Positions 35,340 to 46,568 of a DNA stretch of 64,000 bases are shown in pieces (position 1 is the stretch's first letter; every line of letters starts with the position of its first letter). Source of the DNA: Malania oleifera (Eukaryota > Streptophyta > Magnoliopsida > Santalales > Ximeniaceae); NCBI RefSeq assembly GCF_029873635.1, contig NC_080418.1, forward strand, positions 14,549,562 through 14,613,561, in the 5' to 3' direction. Under the pieces are notes generated by a model that was not told where the DNA came from, searched no databases, and was given only the letters and a program-made list of their open reading frames with translations. A program made the position numbers and the translations under genes.

Positions 35340-35843
35340 CTCCCAATCCGGTCTTTCTCTTCAAGCCTACTCTGATGTTGACAGGGGGGGCTGTCCGGAT
35401 GATCGTCGCTCTACCAAAGGATATTGCATTATATTGGGAAAACATTTTATCTCCTGGAGCTCCAAAAAACAGTCCATTGTGGCCAGGTCATCAACTGAGG
35501 CAGAATATAAATCGATTGCATCATCAGCCGCAGAACTTATATGACTACAAACTCTTATGTGTGAGTTCGGTATTCCTCTATCTCAAGCCCTAATTTTATG
35601 GTGTGACAATCTTGGGGCCACTTATCTCTTAGCAAATCTTGTGTACCATTTCAGGACAAAACATATGGATATAAACTACCATTTTGTAAGGGATAGAGTG
35701 GCTGCCAAAACTTTGAGAGTTTCCTTTATAAGCTCACAAGACCAAGTTGCTGATGTGCTTACAAAGCCCCTGGTAGATGATAAATTCACTCGTTTCAAGT
35801 CGAGACTCAATGTTATTGAGACACCCTTGAACTCGAGGGGACG
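35340..35843 (+). pseudogene. RNase H of the copia element and polypurine tract
   Basis: Shows AYSDVDRGGCPDDRRSTKGY, SSKKQSIVARSSTEAEYKSI and LWCDNLGATYLLANLVYHFR, the copia RNase H signatures, ending VADVLTKPLVDDKFTRFKSR. A one-frame break near 35545 separates the halves. GAGGGGACG (35835-35843) precedes the 3' LTR. Confidence 0.9.
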
Positions 35844-36088
35844 TATTAGAATAGAAGGCTTTGATGTGCCTTAGTCATGTATAGGCTATGCATTTTCATG
35901 AACACATTCTGTGCATTCTTTGTAAAACCGCAAACAATAGGTTTGTTATTATCTACTGTTACCATAACAACTTTTATTCCCATTTTTGATTCCTTTACAA
36001 TGTATATATATACAATGATATTAATTATTACAATGAGGAAATTCTTTCCATTTTTGGTGCTCTATTTTCTTCTCTGCAAACCCCGACA
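35844..36088 (+). repeat. 3' LTR of the copia element
   Basis: 245 bp, TATTAGAATAGAAGG...CCGACA. It lacks about 10 bp near the TATA region compared with the 5' LTR (TATACACATACAAACAATG versus TATACAATG). Confidence 0.93.
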
Positions 36089-36093
36089 CGCAT

Positions 36094-36830
36094 CTCTTCA
36101 GTTCTCTCCAACTAAAACGACTAAAACTATATATACAATTTACCAAAATGAACAAGTTCTCATGATATAAACATTTTTGACTTTTAATAAGAGTATATCA
36201 CATGAAGTAGACTAGTCACGCCCAATTAAAATTGTACTATTGTTTTTAGTACAATACTTCTATCAAGTTCAATAGGTATACTTTATTCAATATTTTACAT
36301 TAATAGTTACTTTGTTTTAAATTTTTTTTTTAAAAAGAAGTGTGCATAAATAATTAATAATAAATTCTACGAATTTGACCTTTTATTCACATGACTGAAT
36401 AAAATTAAAAATGTTATTACTCTAAATTCATGTGACATGTTTTCATTGAACACTAATTCAATGGGCTGAATAAAGCTGGTGTATTAATCAAATTTCAAAG
36501 AAAATAGAATCCCAAATTTTGACAAAAAAGAAAAGAAAAAGACAAAAAGTTCTACACCATTTGGAACAATTGAAACTATTCAGTGAGAAATACTACTGAA
36601 TCAACTTTTGATTATGCATAATTTAAATGTTCAAGAGTAGTATTAGTTGAATTAATTAAGTTTTTGTTATACAAATGACTTCTTGTTCAATCAGCAAGAT
36701 GTTCAATAGGAAATTGAAGTAATTGAACAAAGCAGCAGTTCTTTTAATGTTTGAATAATGAATACTACAATTTTTTTAAAAAAAATAAAAATAAAAAATA
36801 AAAACACAATGGTAGTATTGGTGCTGGAAC
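36094..36830. other. AT-rich spacer
   Basis: No gene, repeat unit or element edge was recognised beyond short A/T runs. Confidence 0.6.
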
Positions 36831-36859
36831 TTTGAAATTTGAATATTTTAAACTCGTGT

Positions 36860-37180
36860 ACCTAAAGGTAGGTGCGGCGGGGTGCGGCGGCAATGTGGCT
36901 GTGTTTGACGAAGTGGAGGCTTCTGGCTGCGGCTATGGGAGCTTCGGACTTCAGAGTTCGGAGTTGGGACTTGGGGGTTGGGAGCCTTGGGGCTGCCGGC
37001 TGTGGAGAAGGGGGAAGAACCGAGTGAGTTGCCTGTGGTGAAAGGGGCCTTGGGGTTGCCGCCTGTGTGATGGCGTGGAGACGGTATGGAAGCGTCCGAC
37101 AGTGGGTAAGGGAGCTTCGCCGCTTCGGAGTTCGGAGTTGGGGGCCTTGGGGCTGCCAGCTGCGGGAGAGGGATGAAGAA
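36860..37180. other. GC-rich island with internal duplication
   Basis: GC content is much higher than the flanks. The string TCGGAGTTGGG with CCTTGGGGCTGCC and GGCTG occurs at about 36956-37003 and again at 37130-37162, with intermediate copies (CCTTGGGGTTGCC at 37049). Short frames exist on both strands but neither is convincing. It may be an old exon or a CpG-rich minisatellite. Confidence 0.5.
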
Positions 37181-37573
37181 TCGAAGGGTGGAGATTAGAG
37201 CAGAAGAACATTTAGATTTTAGGGTTTGTTATTTAACTTATTTTTTACATTAATGTTTTCTTTTTTAAATAGTTTTAAAATAAAAATAAATGAGCCGATT
37301 GGTCCAACAACGAATTCACTTCGCATTGGTCTGCACTAGGCCAACCGTTTTTATTCTAGTGATGCTTTTTATGTTTGCATCTTTCACCCATACTGAGCAT
37401 GTGTCTGATTCCGATCAAATCAGGTTAAACTAGTTGGTCTAGTCTGGTTTGCAAATTCATCGGTTTGGCAAAATGATAACCTCTTCAAAAATTATTAATT
37501 TCTTCGGACATTTAATTTTTGAGATATTTATACCCTTTTTATGTTCTTTTTTTCTTTTCAAATGTAGTACAAG

Positions 37574-37574
<1 letters not shown>

Positions 37575-37611
<37 letters not shown>
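37575..37611. repeat. (TA)n microsatellite
   Basis: About 18 TA units followed by GCATGTATGTATGTATAT. Confidence 0.95.
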
Positions 37612-37614
<3 letters not shown>

Positions 37615-37702
37615 TGTATGTATGTATATTGACAAATTACAGTGGAGGCTTGTTTTTTTTTTTTTCTAAATTTTAGGAAGATCCTTTAAATTGTAAAAAT
37701 AT

Positions 37703-38012
37703 TAAGGTCCCATTTGGAACTTAGAAAATATTATAAAAAAGAAAGGAAAATATCATACAAACATCATTTTTATGTTTGGTTATCAAGGAAAATGAGAAAG
37801 AAAATAAAAAAAATATACTAAATCGATAAACAAAAATTTGATCTTAAACATTATTAATAGTTAATTTTTAAAATTTTTAATCATATTAAAATAAATTTTC
37901 AATTTTAATAATATTTAATAGAGAAGAAAAATATAAGTGAAGCTGAGTTTCTTGCTTATTTTCCTTTCCTTTTCTTTTTCCACGTAAAATCATTATTCCA
38001 AACGGACTCTTA
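37703..38012. mobile_element. Possible MITE, about 310 bp
   Basis: Left end AAGGTCCCATTTGGAAC and right end TTCCAAACGGACTCTTAT form imperfect terminal inverted repeats. The interior is AT-rich and non-coding. The TSD is not clear because the flanks are AT-rich. The termini resemble hAT-like non-autonomous elements; this is a weak inference. Confidence 0.4.
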
Positions 38013-38640
38013 TATTTTCTTCCTTTATTAAATATTATAAAAAATACATATTTATTTTAATATAACTGAAAAATAGAAAAAAAAAATTAATATTAATAAT
38101 ATGTAAAATTGATCTTTATTAGTATTTTTTTTTATTTCTCATTTTCTTTGATAATAAAATAAAAAATAAAAATTTCATGATATTTTGTAATATTTCGTTT
38201 CCTTTCATTAATAATAATAATAATAATAGTTGTAGTGGTGGTGGGAAGGTAACGTGAAAAAAAGGTCATTAATGTCACTTGAGTTGCATATCTGGATTTA
38301 TTTCCTGCGTGCTGACTATGGGCTTGGCCGGCGCAAGCATGAAACTAGTCTTGGCAAGGGCTGACGCCTAGTGATACAAGGAAACCTGACGTAATCCAAA
38401 AAAAAAAAAAAAAAAGGTCATCAATGTCTTTTAATAGTGAGGGCTTCAATGAGATTGAATGGTGTTTCTTTAAAATAAGGAAGATATTATTGGATTGGGC
38501 GGACCAACTGCTCTTACTATTTTGGGAGATAACTACAAAAAATTAAGACAAAGAGATTGATTTTTTTCTCATTTTAATATTATTTTATAATAAAGTATTA
38601 AATATTATTTTTTTTGAGAAAAATTTTTCCGTTTTGAGGC
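38013..38640. other. AT-rich spacer
   Basis: Contains (AAT)n at about 38211-38228 and an A(17) run at 38398-38415. No gene was recognised. Confidence 0.6.
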
Positions 38641-38647
38641 TTACGTA

Positions 38648-38890
38648 ATCTCGCAGCTTGGTCATGCGAGATTTGCAGGGGAAGCGAACTGTGAGCTGAT
38701 GCGTGGCAAGGGCTGAAGCGAATCTAGTAGGACCAAGTTGCGAGATTTGCAGGAGAAACAAACCGTGAGCTGATGCGTGGCAAGGGCTTAAGCAAATCTC
38801 GCAGGATCAAGCTACGAGATGTGTAGGGGAAATAAACTGTCAGCTAACACATAACAAATCTCGTAGCTTGGTCCTGCAAGATTTGCTTCG
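38648..38890. repeat. 74-bp tandem repeats containing an inverted repeat
   Basis: Copies start at 38666, 38740 and 38814, the third decayed. The unit starts GCGAGATTTGCAGGGGAAG and includes GAGCTGATGCGTGGCAAGGG. The junction AATCTCGCAGCTTGGTCATGCGAGATT forms a hairpin with eight to nine-base arms (text split by a loop). The same hairpin sequence recurs inverted at 38855-38882. Confidence 0.8.
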
Positions 38891-40107
38891 ACCCTTCAGT
38901 GCCATTCCCCTTCAATGTTCTACGCGAACAGAGAGCAGAGAGACGAGCGAGATGGAGACTGTTGCAGAGCAGAGTAGAGCAGAGCACTAAGGGCAGAGGT
39001 CGGATGATTGGCAAGTGACCGTTGCTTGCTGAACGTTACTCGTGAACATTGAGAAAGATATAAAAGGGGGAGATGGGTTAACTTCATTTTGAAATCCTAA
39101 ACTTATTTGTTTTGAATTCAAATTTACATTTTTGATTGAAGAATTTGTTAGATTGATTAATAAAATCGTTAGTGTGGCTCATAAATTACTACGTAGCACC
39201 TTCAATTTGCTAATTGAAGGCATCGTTTGGAAACGCCCAAATTTGAGGTTAGGGTTTTTTTGTTAGTATATTACTTTCTTTTATTTGTTATGTGTGTTAT
39301 GTGTAATTTAATTGACAAGTATTTTGTAATCTAATGTTTTAAATTTGTATTAGAAAAAAATGAATTATTGATTGGATTTTAATTTTAAATGAATTATTGA
39401 TTGGATTGACATTCTGAGTTTGGAATTTGAATTTAATTTATCTATATATATTGTTGTCAATTTTTTCTGATTTTGCATTCCATCTTCATGCTTTTAATTT
39501 ACATTCTAAGTATAAAATGTCTAACTGTTATTTAGCTTGTCCAAATTTCAGCTTGTTGTTTGGGCATGTTAATGTGTAGCTTAGATTTTTATTTTTTCGC
39601 AATATATATGTTGAAATTCTTTGACAATACTACCATTTAATCATTTTGGGATTTAATATAAATAATAGTATTAATATTAACACAAATTTAAACATATGCA
39701 TCGTAATATATTATTTTTAATTAAAAAATAACAATATGAATTATATTAACTATAAAAATAATAATTAAAACTGCTGAAATATTATTAAAAAAATTCACAA
39801 TTATATGTTAATTTACTATATGATGTGTATTGTTGTTAATTAGAAAGTAATAATGTGAATTATATTAAGTGGAAAATAATAATTAAAACACCCAATTTAA
39901 ATAAAAAAACACCATTAACAAAAATTAATAACTAATATACAGTTGATGAGAGGGGCGAGGACGGTCGTCCGGTTGACTGACTCCCACTCGCATACCGATT
40001 AGTACCAATATCATTTATTATAGCGTCCGTACTATAAGTACTACGAATACTAATTCATAGTACTTACTAGTCATTACATTCAAAAACTTATGTTTTATTT
40101 TGTACAG
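38891..40107. other. Spacer or non-coding 5' part of the PMD locus
   Basis: Starts with GA-rich sequence resembling a 5' UTR (GAGAGCAGAGAGACGAGCG near 38930), then AT-rich DNA. No coding block upstream of 40108 could be assigned to the PMD pseudogene. Confidence 0.4.
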
Positions 40108-41363
40108 ATGGAGAAACGATATAAGGGCACCATCGGTTGCGCAACACACATTGCCCTGGTACAGGTTCGAGTTGGACATGTACCGGGAGCATGAGGTATA
40201 GTCTGATTAAAGTGTAGCACGTCATAGTCCTTTTCTACCAGATACTAATAGTTCTTTTACATTTTACTTATGTTTTAAGTGCAGTTCATATGGAAGCCCT
40301 ACACAGTTGAAATTATAGCCAACCTACCTCTTGATTATGCAGTTGGGAGTGACTTGCGGGTAGAGTACCACTCATATGCTTTTATATTATCAAGTGGTAC
40401 CTCCCTGAATGAGTTATGCGGCAGTTTATCTATCGATAGGGCATTCCTGGCCGCTTCTTAACGTCGGGTGTGGATGTACTTGGGGAGGACCTCCATAGCA
40501 TGGATGGAAGCGGTTGAGGGGTCACAGACTGAGCGACTATGCACACGATATTTGTGACTGCATGGGAGTATCGGCAAGACCATATTCTACTAGTGGAGGC
40601 GTAGGACGGTCTGATGCATTCGAATGACCCATACTTTACCTGGTATAGATCCATCACACGATGCTTTGTTGACAGGACCGCTGTTGTATATATGAGTCTG
40701 GTAAGAAGACTTTAACCCACACCTACTTTTGTTATGTGTACGTTACGATATACATGTGTTAACCAATTGTTTTCATATACTGCAGGCTGACATACTACAT
40801 AAGGTAGATCAAATCTCTCTAGATCTCGCAGTTTAGCATTTAGTGAGTGTTGGATTGGACCTTGTCCACGAGGACGGTCGATGGGCCCCTAGACCTCGAC
40901 TTGACCCGCTTGTACGAGGAGGTCGACCAGCTCCCATATGAGGAGGTCGAACAGCTCTAGTTGGAGGATGACATGCTGCCTCTAGTCGTCCATTGAGTCC
41001 CACCTTCTCGCCATCGATTGTACAGGCGGAGTACGTGTTCGGCCTATCAGCACCGTATGCACCTTCTCTAGGAGTTGATATTGTGGGAGCGTCTAGAAGA
41101 CAGGCTAACGCCCCTTCTGAATCTGCTACCACCCCATCCATTTCATACTTATTAGACGACATTTTTAATGCAAAGGCGGTCGATGCACCCGCCATGCCAC
41201 CTCATTCTCGTCTACAGCCATCATATCAGTTATCTCCCCATTCGCTTTGCATGGATGCTAATTACGCAGTACCTCTTGGCGGAGATGATCCACAGACAGT
41301 ACGTCGATGGGACAGGACACTAGATGCAGATGACCAGCAAGGAGAGGGCAGACACAAACGGTA
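40108..41363 (+). pseudogene. Plant mobile domain (PMD / MAIN-like) pseudogene
   Basis: A first exon 40108-40195 (acceptor TGTACAG, donor GTATAG) reads WRNDIRAPSVAQHTLPWYRF and DMYREHE. The next exon from 40285 reads FIWKPYTVEIIANLP and joins in family order. A frameshift near 40360 moves the conserved VPLICF-like segment to another frame. Later NDPYFTWYRSITRCFVDR (about 40622-40676) and a C-terminal region ending GEGRHKR at 41363 are present, with stops between. PMD proteins are linked to Mutator-like transposons and include MAIN-type silencing factors and 'phosphatase 7 long form' homologues. This copy is broken; whether it was a host gene or a transposon passenger is undecided. Confidence 0.75.
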
Positions 41364-41639
41364 GCCACCCTAACCCCGGAGACGACCTCACTGCGACATT
41401 GAGTAGTATAGCACTATGTTTATTTCATTTGTATAGTATTGATTATTTTCATTTCATTTGTATAGCATTGTCGTATTATTGATGTATAATTGGGAATGTT
41501 TAATCATTTTCCCCACCATGTATATGTAAATGAAAGTTGTGCATGACAATTTCAAATGAAACACAATGATATCACCTATTTTTTTGTGCTGATGTGTTAC
41601 ATTAGTGATAGTTATTCTTTTAATAGTGATATAAACACA

Positions 41640-42450
41640 ATGCATGCGTCTTTTAACCTTTATTAATGTTCTATGTTATAATTTATTTAATTCATGCATG
41701 TCCACACTCAAGCACTCTAAATCTCACACACATATGCATGCATGCACATGCACGTACACACTCGCACACGTACACTCATGCATCACATCATCATCCATGA
41801 CATCATTTATCCATGTATATGCCTATCCATCACACATCATGCATGCGTGCATGCTCATTCTTGTTCATGCATACGTACACCTATGCACACACGCATCATC
41901 ACCCATTGACATCATCCATTCATGCATGTGCCTACCCATCACACATCATGCATGCATGCAGGTTCGTTCTTATCCATGCACACACACATCATCATCCATT
42001 CATGCATATGCATGCCCATTCACACACCATGCACATGCATGTCCATTTGTGCCCTACATGCATACATATATTCATGCATCACATCATTATATGTGTCATT
42101 GTTCATTCATGCATGCATGCATCTGCATGCCCTTTCACACACCATGCATGCATGTTCATCCTCCTCCATGCTTACACATATTCATGCATTACATCATGTC
42201 ATTATTCATTCATGCATGCATGCATATGCATGCCCATTAGCGCACCACACATGCATGTTCATCCTTATCCGTGCACTCATGCTTGTACATGCATACATAT
42301 ATTCACACATTACATCATCCCATTATTCATTCTTGCATGCATGCCCATTCATGTGACATACGTGCATGTTCACACATCCATGCATATGCATGCATCATGC
42401 ATCATTCACACACACATATATGCTATGCACCCACACATACCATGACACCA
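41640..42450. repeat. CATGCATG-rich degenerate array
   Basis: Dozens of CATGCA/TGCATG palindromes sit in degenerate units of about 100-120 bp. For example CATTCATGCATGCATGC starts near 42104 and 42207, with a related copy at 42328. Long open frames (up to 210 codons, His/Met/Cys-rich) are open in more than one frame because the repeat lacks stop codons; I do not regard them as genes. Confidence 0.8.
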
Positions 42451-42469
42451 CACACAACCCAAGCAGAAG

Positions 42470-43324
42470 GCAACATAGGTTGACTTGTTGATCTCGACCA
42501 AGACCTTAAACTGGTTTTCCCCCTGATCGGTCAAGGTTTGACCGGTTCATCCCTCCCAAATTGGTTGGCACCGGTTTTCTTCATTTTATTTATTTAATAT
42601 CATTTCAATGTTTGAAATTTTCAAAAAAATCAACAAAAAATGTTAGAAAAATCACAAAATTTTTAGAAAATTCCAAAAGTATTTTCAAACTTTGACTTCC
42701 ATGGTTTTTGTCTTAATTTTATTTGTACTATTTTGAAGTTCAGTGAAAATATTGAAAAAATCACCAAAATCCCAAAAAAAAAAAAATTTCACACTTCCTT
42801 CTGGAATATTACTTTTCACTTAGAAAATTCTATAAAGATTTCAAAATCCCGGGAGTGTATTTTTATAAATTATTTTCTTGATTTTCCATCCCGATGATTA
42901 CAAAGGGAGGCATTGAACTCTTCGAAGTATGATATGCCTCAGTTCTGAGGTAATACTTATACAGTATGTTATTTTGTGCATTTTCTTTTATTTTTGAAAA
43001 TGAGTAATTTTCTAAGGCTTATTAAATTTTTTTTGAGATAATTTTCAATTAATCAGGTACCGTTCATAAGAACGGGCGTGTAGGGGGTGTTAATATCTTC
43101 CCCTCGCGTAACCATACTATCGAACCCGACTTTGACAACGCAGACCGATTCTACCCCTAACGGGGTAACAATCAAGTGTTCTAACCACACTCCAAAAAGT
43201 TAGTGGTGACTCCATCACACTTTGTTTTTTCACGAAAATACTTTTTCAAAACTCACAACCATTTTTCCCAGTTCGCAGCCGCACTCGTGCCAAGAGGTTA
43301 TGGTGGGTTTGAGATGTCGCGACA
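42470..43324 (+). mobile_element. 3' part of a Tat-like LTR
   Basis: The segment ends with GGTACCGTTCATAAGAACGG, GCGTGTAGGGGGTGTTAATA, TTAGTGGTGACTCCA and GATGTCGCGACA (end 43324). This is the same ordered landmark set as at 30950-31198. Its start could not be found, and no duplicate of the following CAAGT was seen at a plausible left end. The CATGCATG array may belong to it. Confidence 0.55.
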
Positions 43325-43929
43325 CAAGTTTTCCTATATAATTTTTCCCCCCAAAGCGTCCTTGGAAAATGACGTCCATTTTAGATATTTTCTTTGGAGA
43401 TTAATAAGAAAGAACAATTAAAAGTATTATAGGATATACCTCCTCAATAATTGATCTATTGCAGTTTATATGTATTAGGTATCAAAGGTGTCTCACGAGG
43501 GAATTATAATTTTTCCCTTCCCAAGTTGCATGTCTATCATATGTTCATTTTTTTTAATCTCATCTTGTGTTTATATTATCATTGATGTCTTAAAAATTTA
43601 CACTATCATCTTGTGATCGATATAATTAACTTTAAACTCTATTAGGATTAGATCACTCAAGATATACCACAGTGACACGTGCCATCGCCCCGTACAGTGA
43701 CTTGTGTCGCAATAGGAACCAAGTATTCAAAAGGGCGACATAGCGCAATCTAAACCATCCAGTGTGTGTTTTTTTTAATGAAAAATTGGATGCAGCAATC
43801 CATGTCAAGTATCCCAAACTACTCAGGATATGCCATAGTGAATTTTAAACAAATAAATAATAAATTAATAAATTAAAATATGCCACGTGTCATCACTGTG
43901 GGTGGACACGTGGTCTACTGAACTAAACC
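43325..43929. other. Spacer with inverted G-boxes
   Basis: AT-rich. CCACGTGTC (43883-43891) and GACACGTGG (43905-43913) form a perfect 9-bp inverted repeat, each arm holding the plant G-box CACGTG, 17 bp before element B. Confidence 0.7.
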
Positions 43930-44664
43930 TGTAGAGACCTGAAAATTATAATTATTAAATAATAGAGAGAAGGAAAATTTTAAGAAAGGACAAAACAGGG
44001 TTCATCGACGAATGCCCTGGTTTCGTCGACGAACTTCCTATGGGATTTGTGGACGAAGTTCAGTGTTTCGTCGACGAAGAGATACCGAGAGGGAGTAATT
44101 TAGACCCTTCAGTTTGTCGACGAACTCCCTTCTTCACCTCGTCAACGAGGCCACGTGTCTCATTGACGAAGCCACGTGGCAATTCCACTATAAATATGCT
44201 GAAATTGGGATTCAGCGTGAAAATCACTTTCTCTCTTATTTCTATCTCTACCCTCGGTTTCTCCTCCCTCTCTCTACAAAATCTGGCCCCATTTTTCTCG
44301 AGTTCGAAAATCAGAAGCTACCACAATGATCTTGGGGAGATTCTCTACAACTTAATCGGAGCGGAATTTTGGTTTGAGGAGTTCAGGCACCATCCCAAAA
44401 TCGGGTAAGTAGGATATTTTAGGGTTTTCATTGTTATCAGGCCTTTCTGAACCCACATTTTGAATTAGGTGTTGATATACTGGTGTTTGGGATGATTAAA
44501 CTAGGGCTTTGTGATTTCAGGATTTGGGTTTCCAAATACCGTAGGCATAAGTTAAGGATCCCAGCGGGTGTTATCTCAGGAACCTAGGTAAAATGATAAA
44601 TAGTTTATAATTTAGAAATGTGAGTATGATAATTATTCTGGATATTCAGTTGATTGACAGGGGG

Positions 44665-44742
<78 letters not shown>

Positions 44743-46147
44743 TTTAGGCGTTAAAATTATTAACGTTGCAAGTGTGAAACATGGAAATAATAAACAGTTC
44801 TCAGAAAGTCCAGTAAAGGAATTATGCTATGCTAGTAAATTCAGAAATTTTATTAGTAAATGATAGTATTTGATTATGAGATACAAAGTATGAATTATAT
44901 AGTTATACAAATTTCAGTATATGAGTTCTATTTATTAATTGTGTGGGTTGAGTCAGTATTTGTTCAGTACAGTATTTATATAGTTTTCAGAATATCATGA
45001 TCATATAGAAATATGTTTTACCAGATTTTACAGAATTATGATTTATAGTATATACAAAGACAGATATTTTACAGTATTCACAAATTCCATGATTCCCAGA
45101 ATTACAAAACCATAACACTCAGATATACAGTTTGTTCAGTTTAGATATTACAGATCATACAGATAAGATATTACAGATATTTTAACTCAGATAATACAGT
45201 TTATTCAGATCATTTTTGCAGTGTTATGGTTATTTTGGAATCATGATGAAACAATAAGATATATATAAAGTCTAGTATCATACAATATCAGACCTTGATG
45301 AGTCATATTAGTATCAAAGCACGGTACCATAGCTATTTCATTTCAGAGTGTAACCATACGTCTCAGATAGAGTATGGAACAACAAATTGTGCCACAGGTA
45401 GTGTAGAGGGCTCCTTTGTATCCGGAGCAGGTGGAGCGGGCCTTTCGTGCTACAGGCATGTTTAGGCATACAGTTAGACTAGCACTGGTAGGTCAACCAT
45501 TGTTTAGTCCCGCCTAAGGGCCGCACAACCAATCATGTGGGGTAAATCATAACATACAATTTTCCAGGGAAGTTTTCACAATTATTTATATGTATACAGA
45601 TTTACAGAATAACAATAGTTATATTATAATACTATAAATATGAATAAATAGAAAGCTTAGATATTACAGTTGTATTTTAAACCACATAGGTATGAGTTAT
45701 ACTGTATATTATTTTACATGCTATCTCAGTTTCAGTTATTTAACAGTATATTATTCATGTAAACTCAGTTGCCACACACTGGTAATAGCATAATTCGTCT
45801 TACTGAGAGTTGTCTCATCTCATTAATTTAACATATTTCAGGTAATCCATCTAGATAAGCAGATCAGACTCGGAGGTAGAGGGGATAGTTATACTGCCTT
45901 GTCAAAAGGGTAAGTGGTTTTGAGGAGATGTATTTATTAGTATTTTATAGGGGATCTGGTGGAGGATTTTTAGGTAGATATGTATGTATTAATGTTTAAT
46001 AAATTACTGAATTCTGGTATTATAAATATAGGTATATGACTTTATGTTTTTCGCTGCATAAGAATGCTATCTTGTGAAAAAGAATTTCCTTGGTGCCCAC
46101 TCGGGGCCTAAGATGTTATAATACATAATACAGGTGTATCAAAGTAA

Positions 46148-46190
<43 letters not shown>

Positions 46191-46218
46191 AAATGGTTAG
46201 AGAATTTGGGTCGTTACA
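43930..46218 (+). repeat. 5' LTR of element B
   Basis: Runs TGTAGAGACC...GTCGTTACA, 2289 bp. The TATA box CTATAAATAT is at 44188-44197. Upstream, 44003-44170 carries six or more TCGTCGACGA-type palindromes and two G-boxes (44152-44157, 44173-44178). (TA)n at 44667-44704, (TG)n at 44705-44739 and (TA)n at 46153-46187 lie downstream. Confidence 0.92.
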
Positions 46219-46221
46219 ATT

Positions 46222-46234
46222 TGGTATCAGAGTC
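46222..46234 (+). promoter_or_regulatory. Primer binding site of element B
   Basis: TGGTATCAGAGTC lies 3 bp after the LTR end, one change from the initiator-tRNA complement. Confidence 0.85.
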
Positions 46235-46568
46235 TAGGTTATAAGGTTCTATAGACTCTAGAGTACAGCGGAAAATAATACCAAAATATAGGAATGGAAT
46301 TTTGAGGAGGATAGAAATTGGGAAATTAAGTTGGGAATTTAGGATTCTGTTCTACAGTTTGGAAGTAGGAATTTCAGAATGGTTTCTATATTTTTCCTAG
46401 GGTGACAATTTCAACCAAACCATAGTAAACAATCGTCGGTTTCTATTTCCATATGGTAGGACTAAACTCTAAACTAGTAATAGGTGGTGCGAGGATATCT
46501 TAGTTAGATTTATGTAAGAATAGCAATGTGAGGTTTGGATTCTTAGAATAATTTGGTGTTATTGTAGG

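Larger units (their letters stand above)
31344..36088 (+). mobile_element. Ty1/copia element, LTR ends TA...CA, TSD CGCAT
   Basis: LTRs at 31344-31598 (255 bp) and 35844-36088 (245 bp) begin TATTAGAATAGAA and end ACA. A perfect TSD CGCAT lies at 31339-31343 and 36089-36093, which fixes both ends. Total length is 4745 bp. Internal order is gag, protease, integrase, reverse transcriptase, RNase H, the copia order. The short LTRs and gag style suggest an Ale-like lineage (inference). Frameshifts and stops throughout make it non-autonomous. A PBS TGGTATCAGAGC directly follows the 5' LTR. Confidence 0.94.

Noticed and set aside
36951-37211. 86-codon minus-strand frame with repeated RQPQG
   Set aside because: The peptide repeat mirrors the DNA duplication in a GC-rich block, and no start, splice or homology signal supports it.
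41644-42445. Three overlapping open frames of 144-210 codons rich in His, Met and Cys
   Set aside because: They arise because CATGCATG repeats lack stop codons in several frames; no domain or start context supports a protein.
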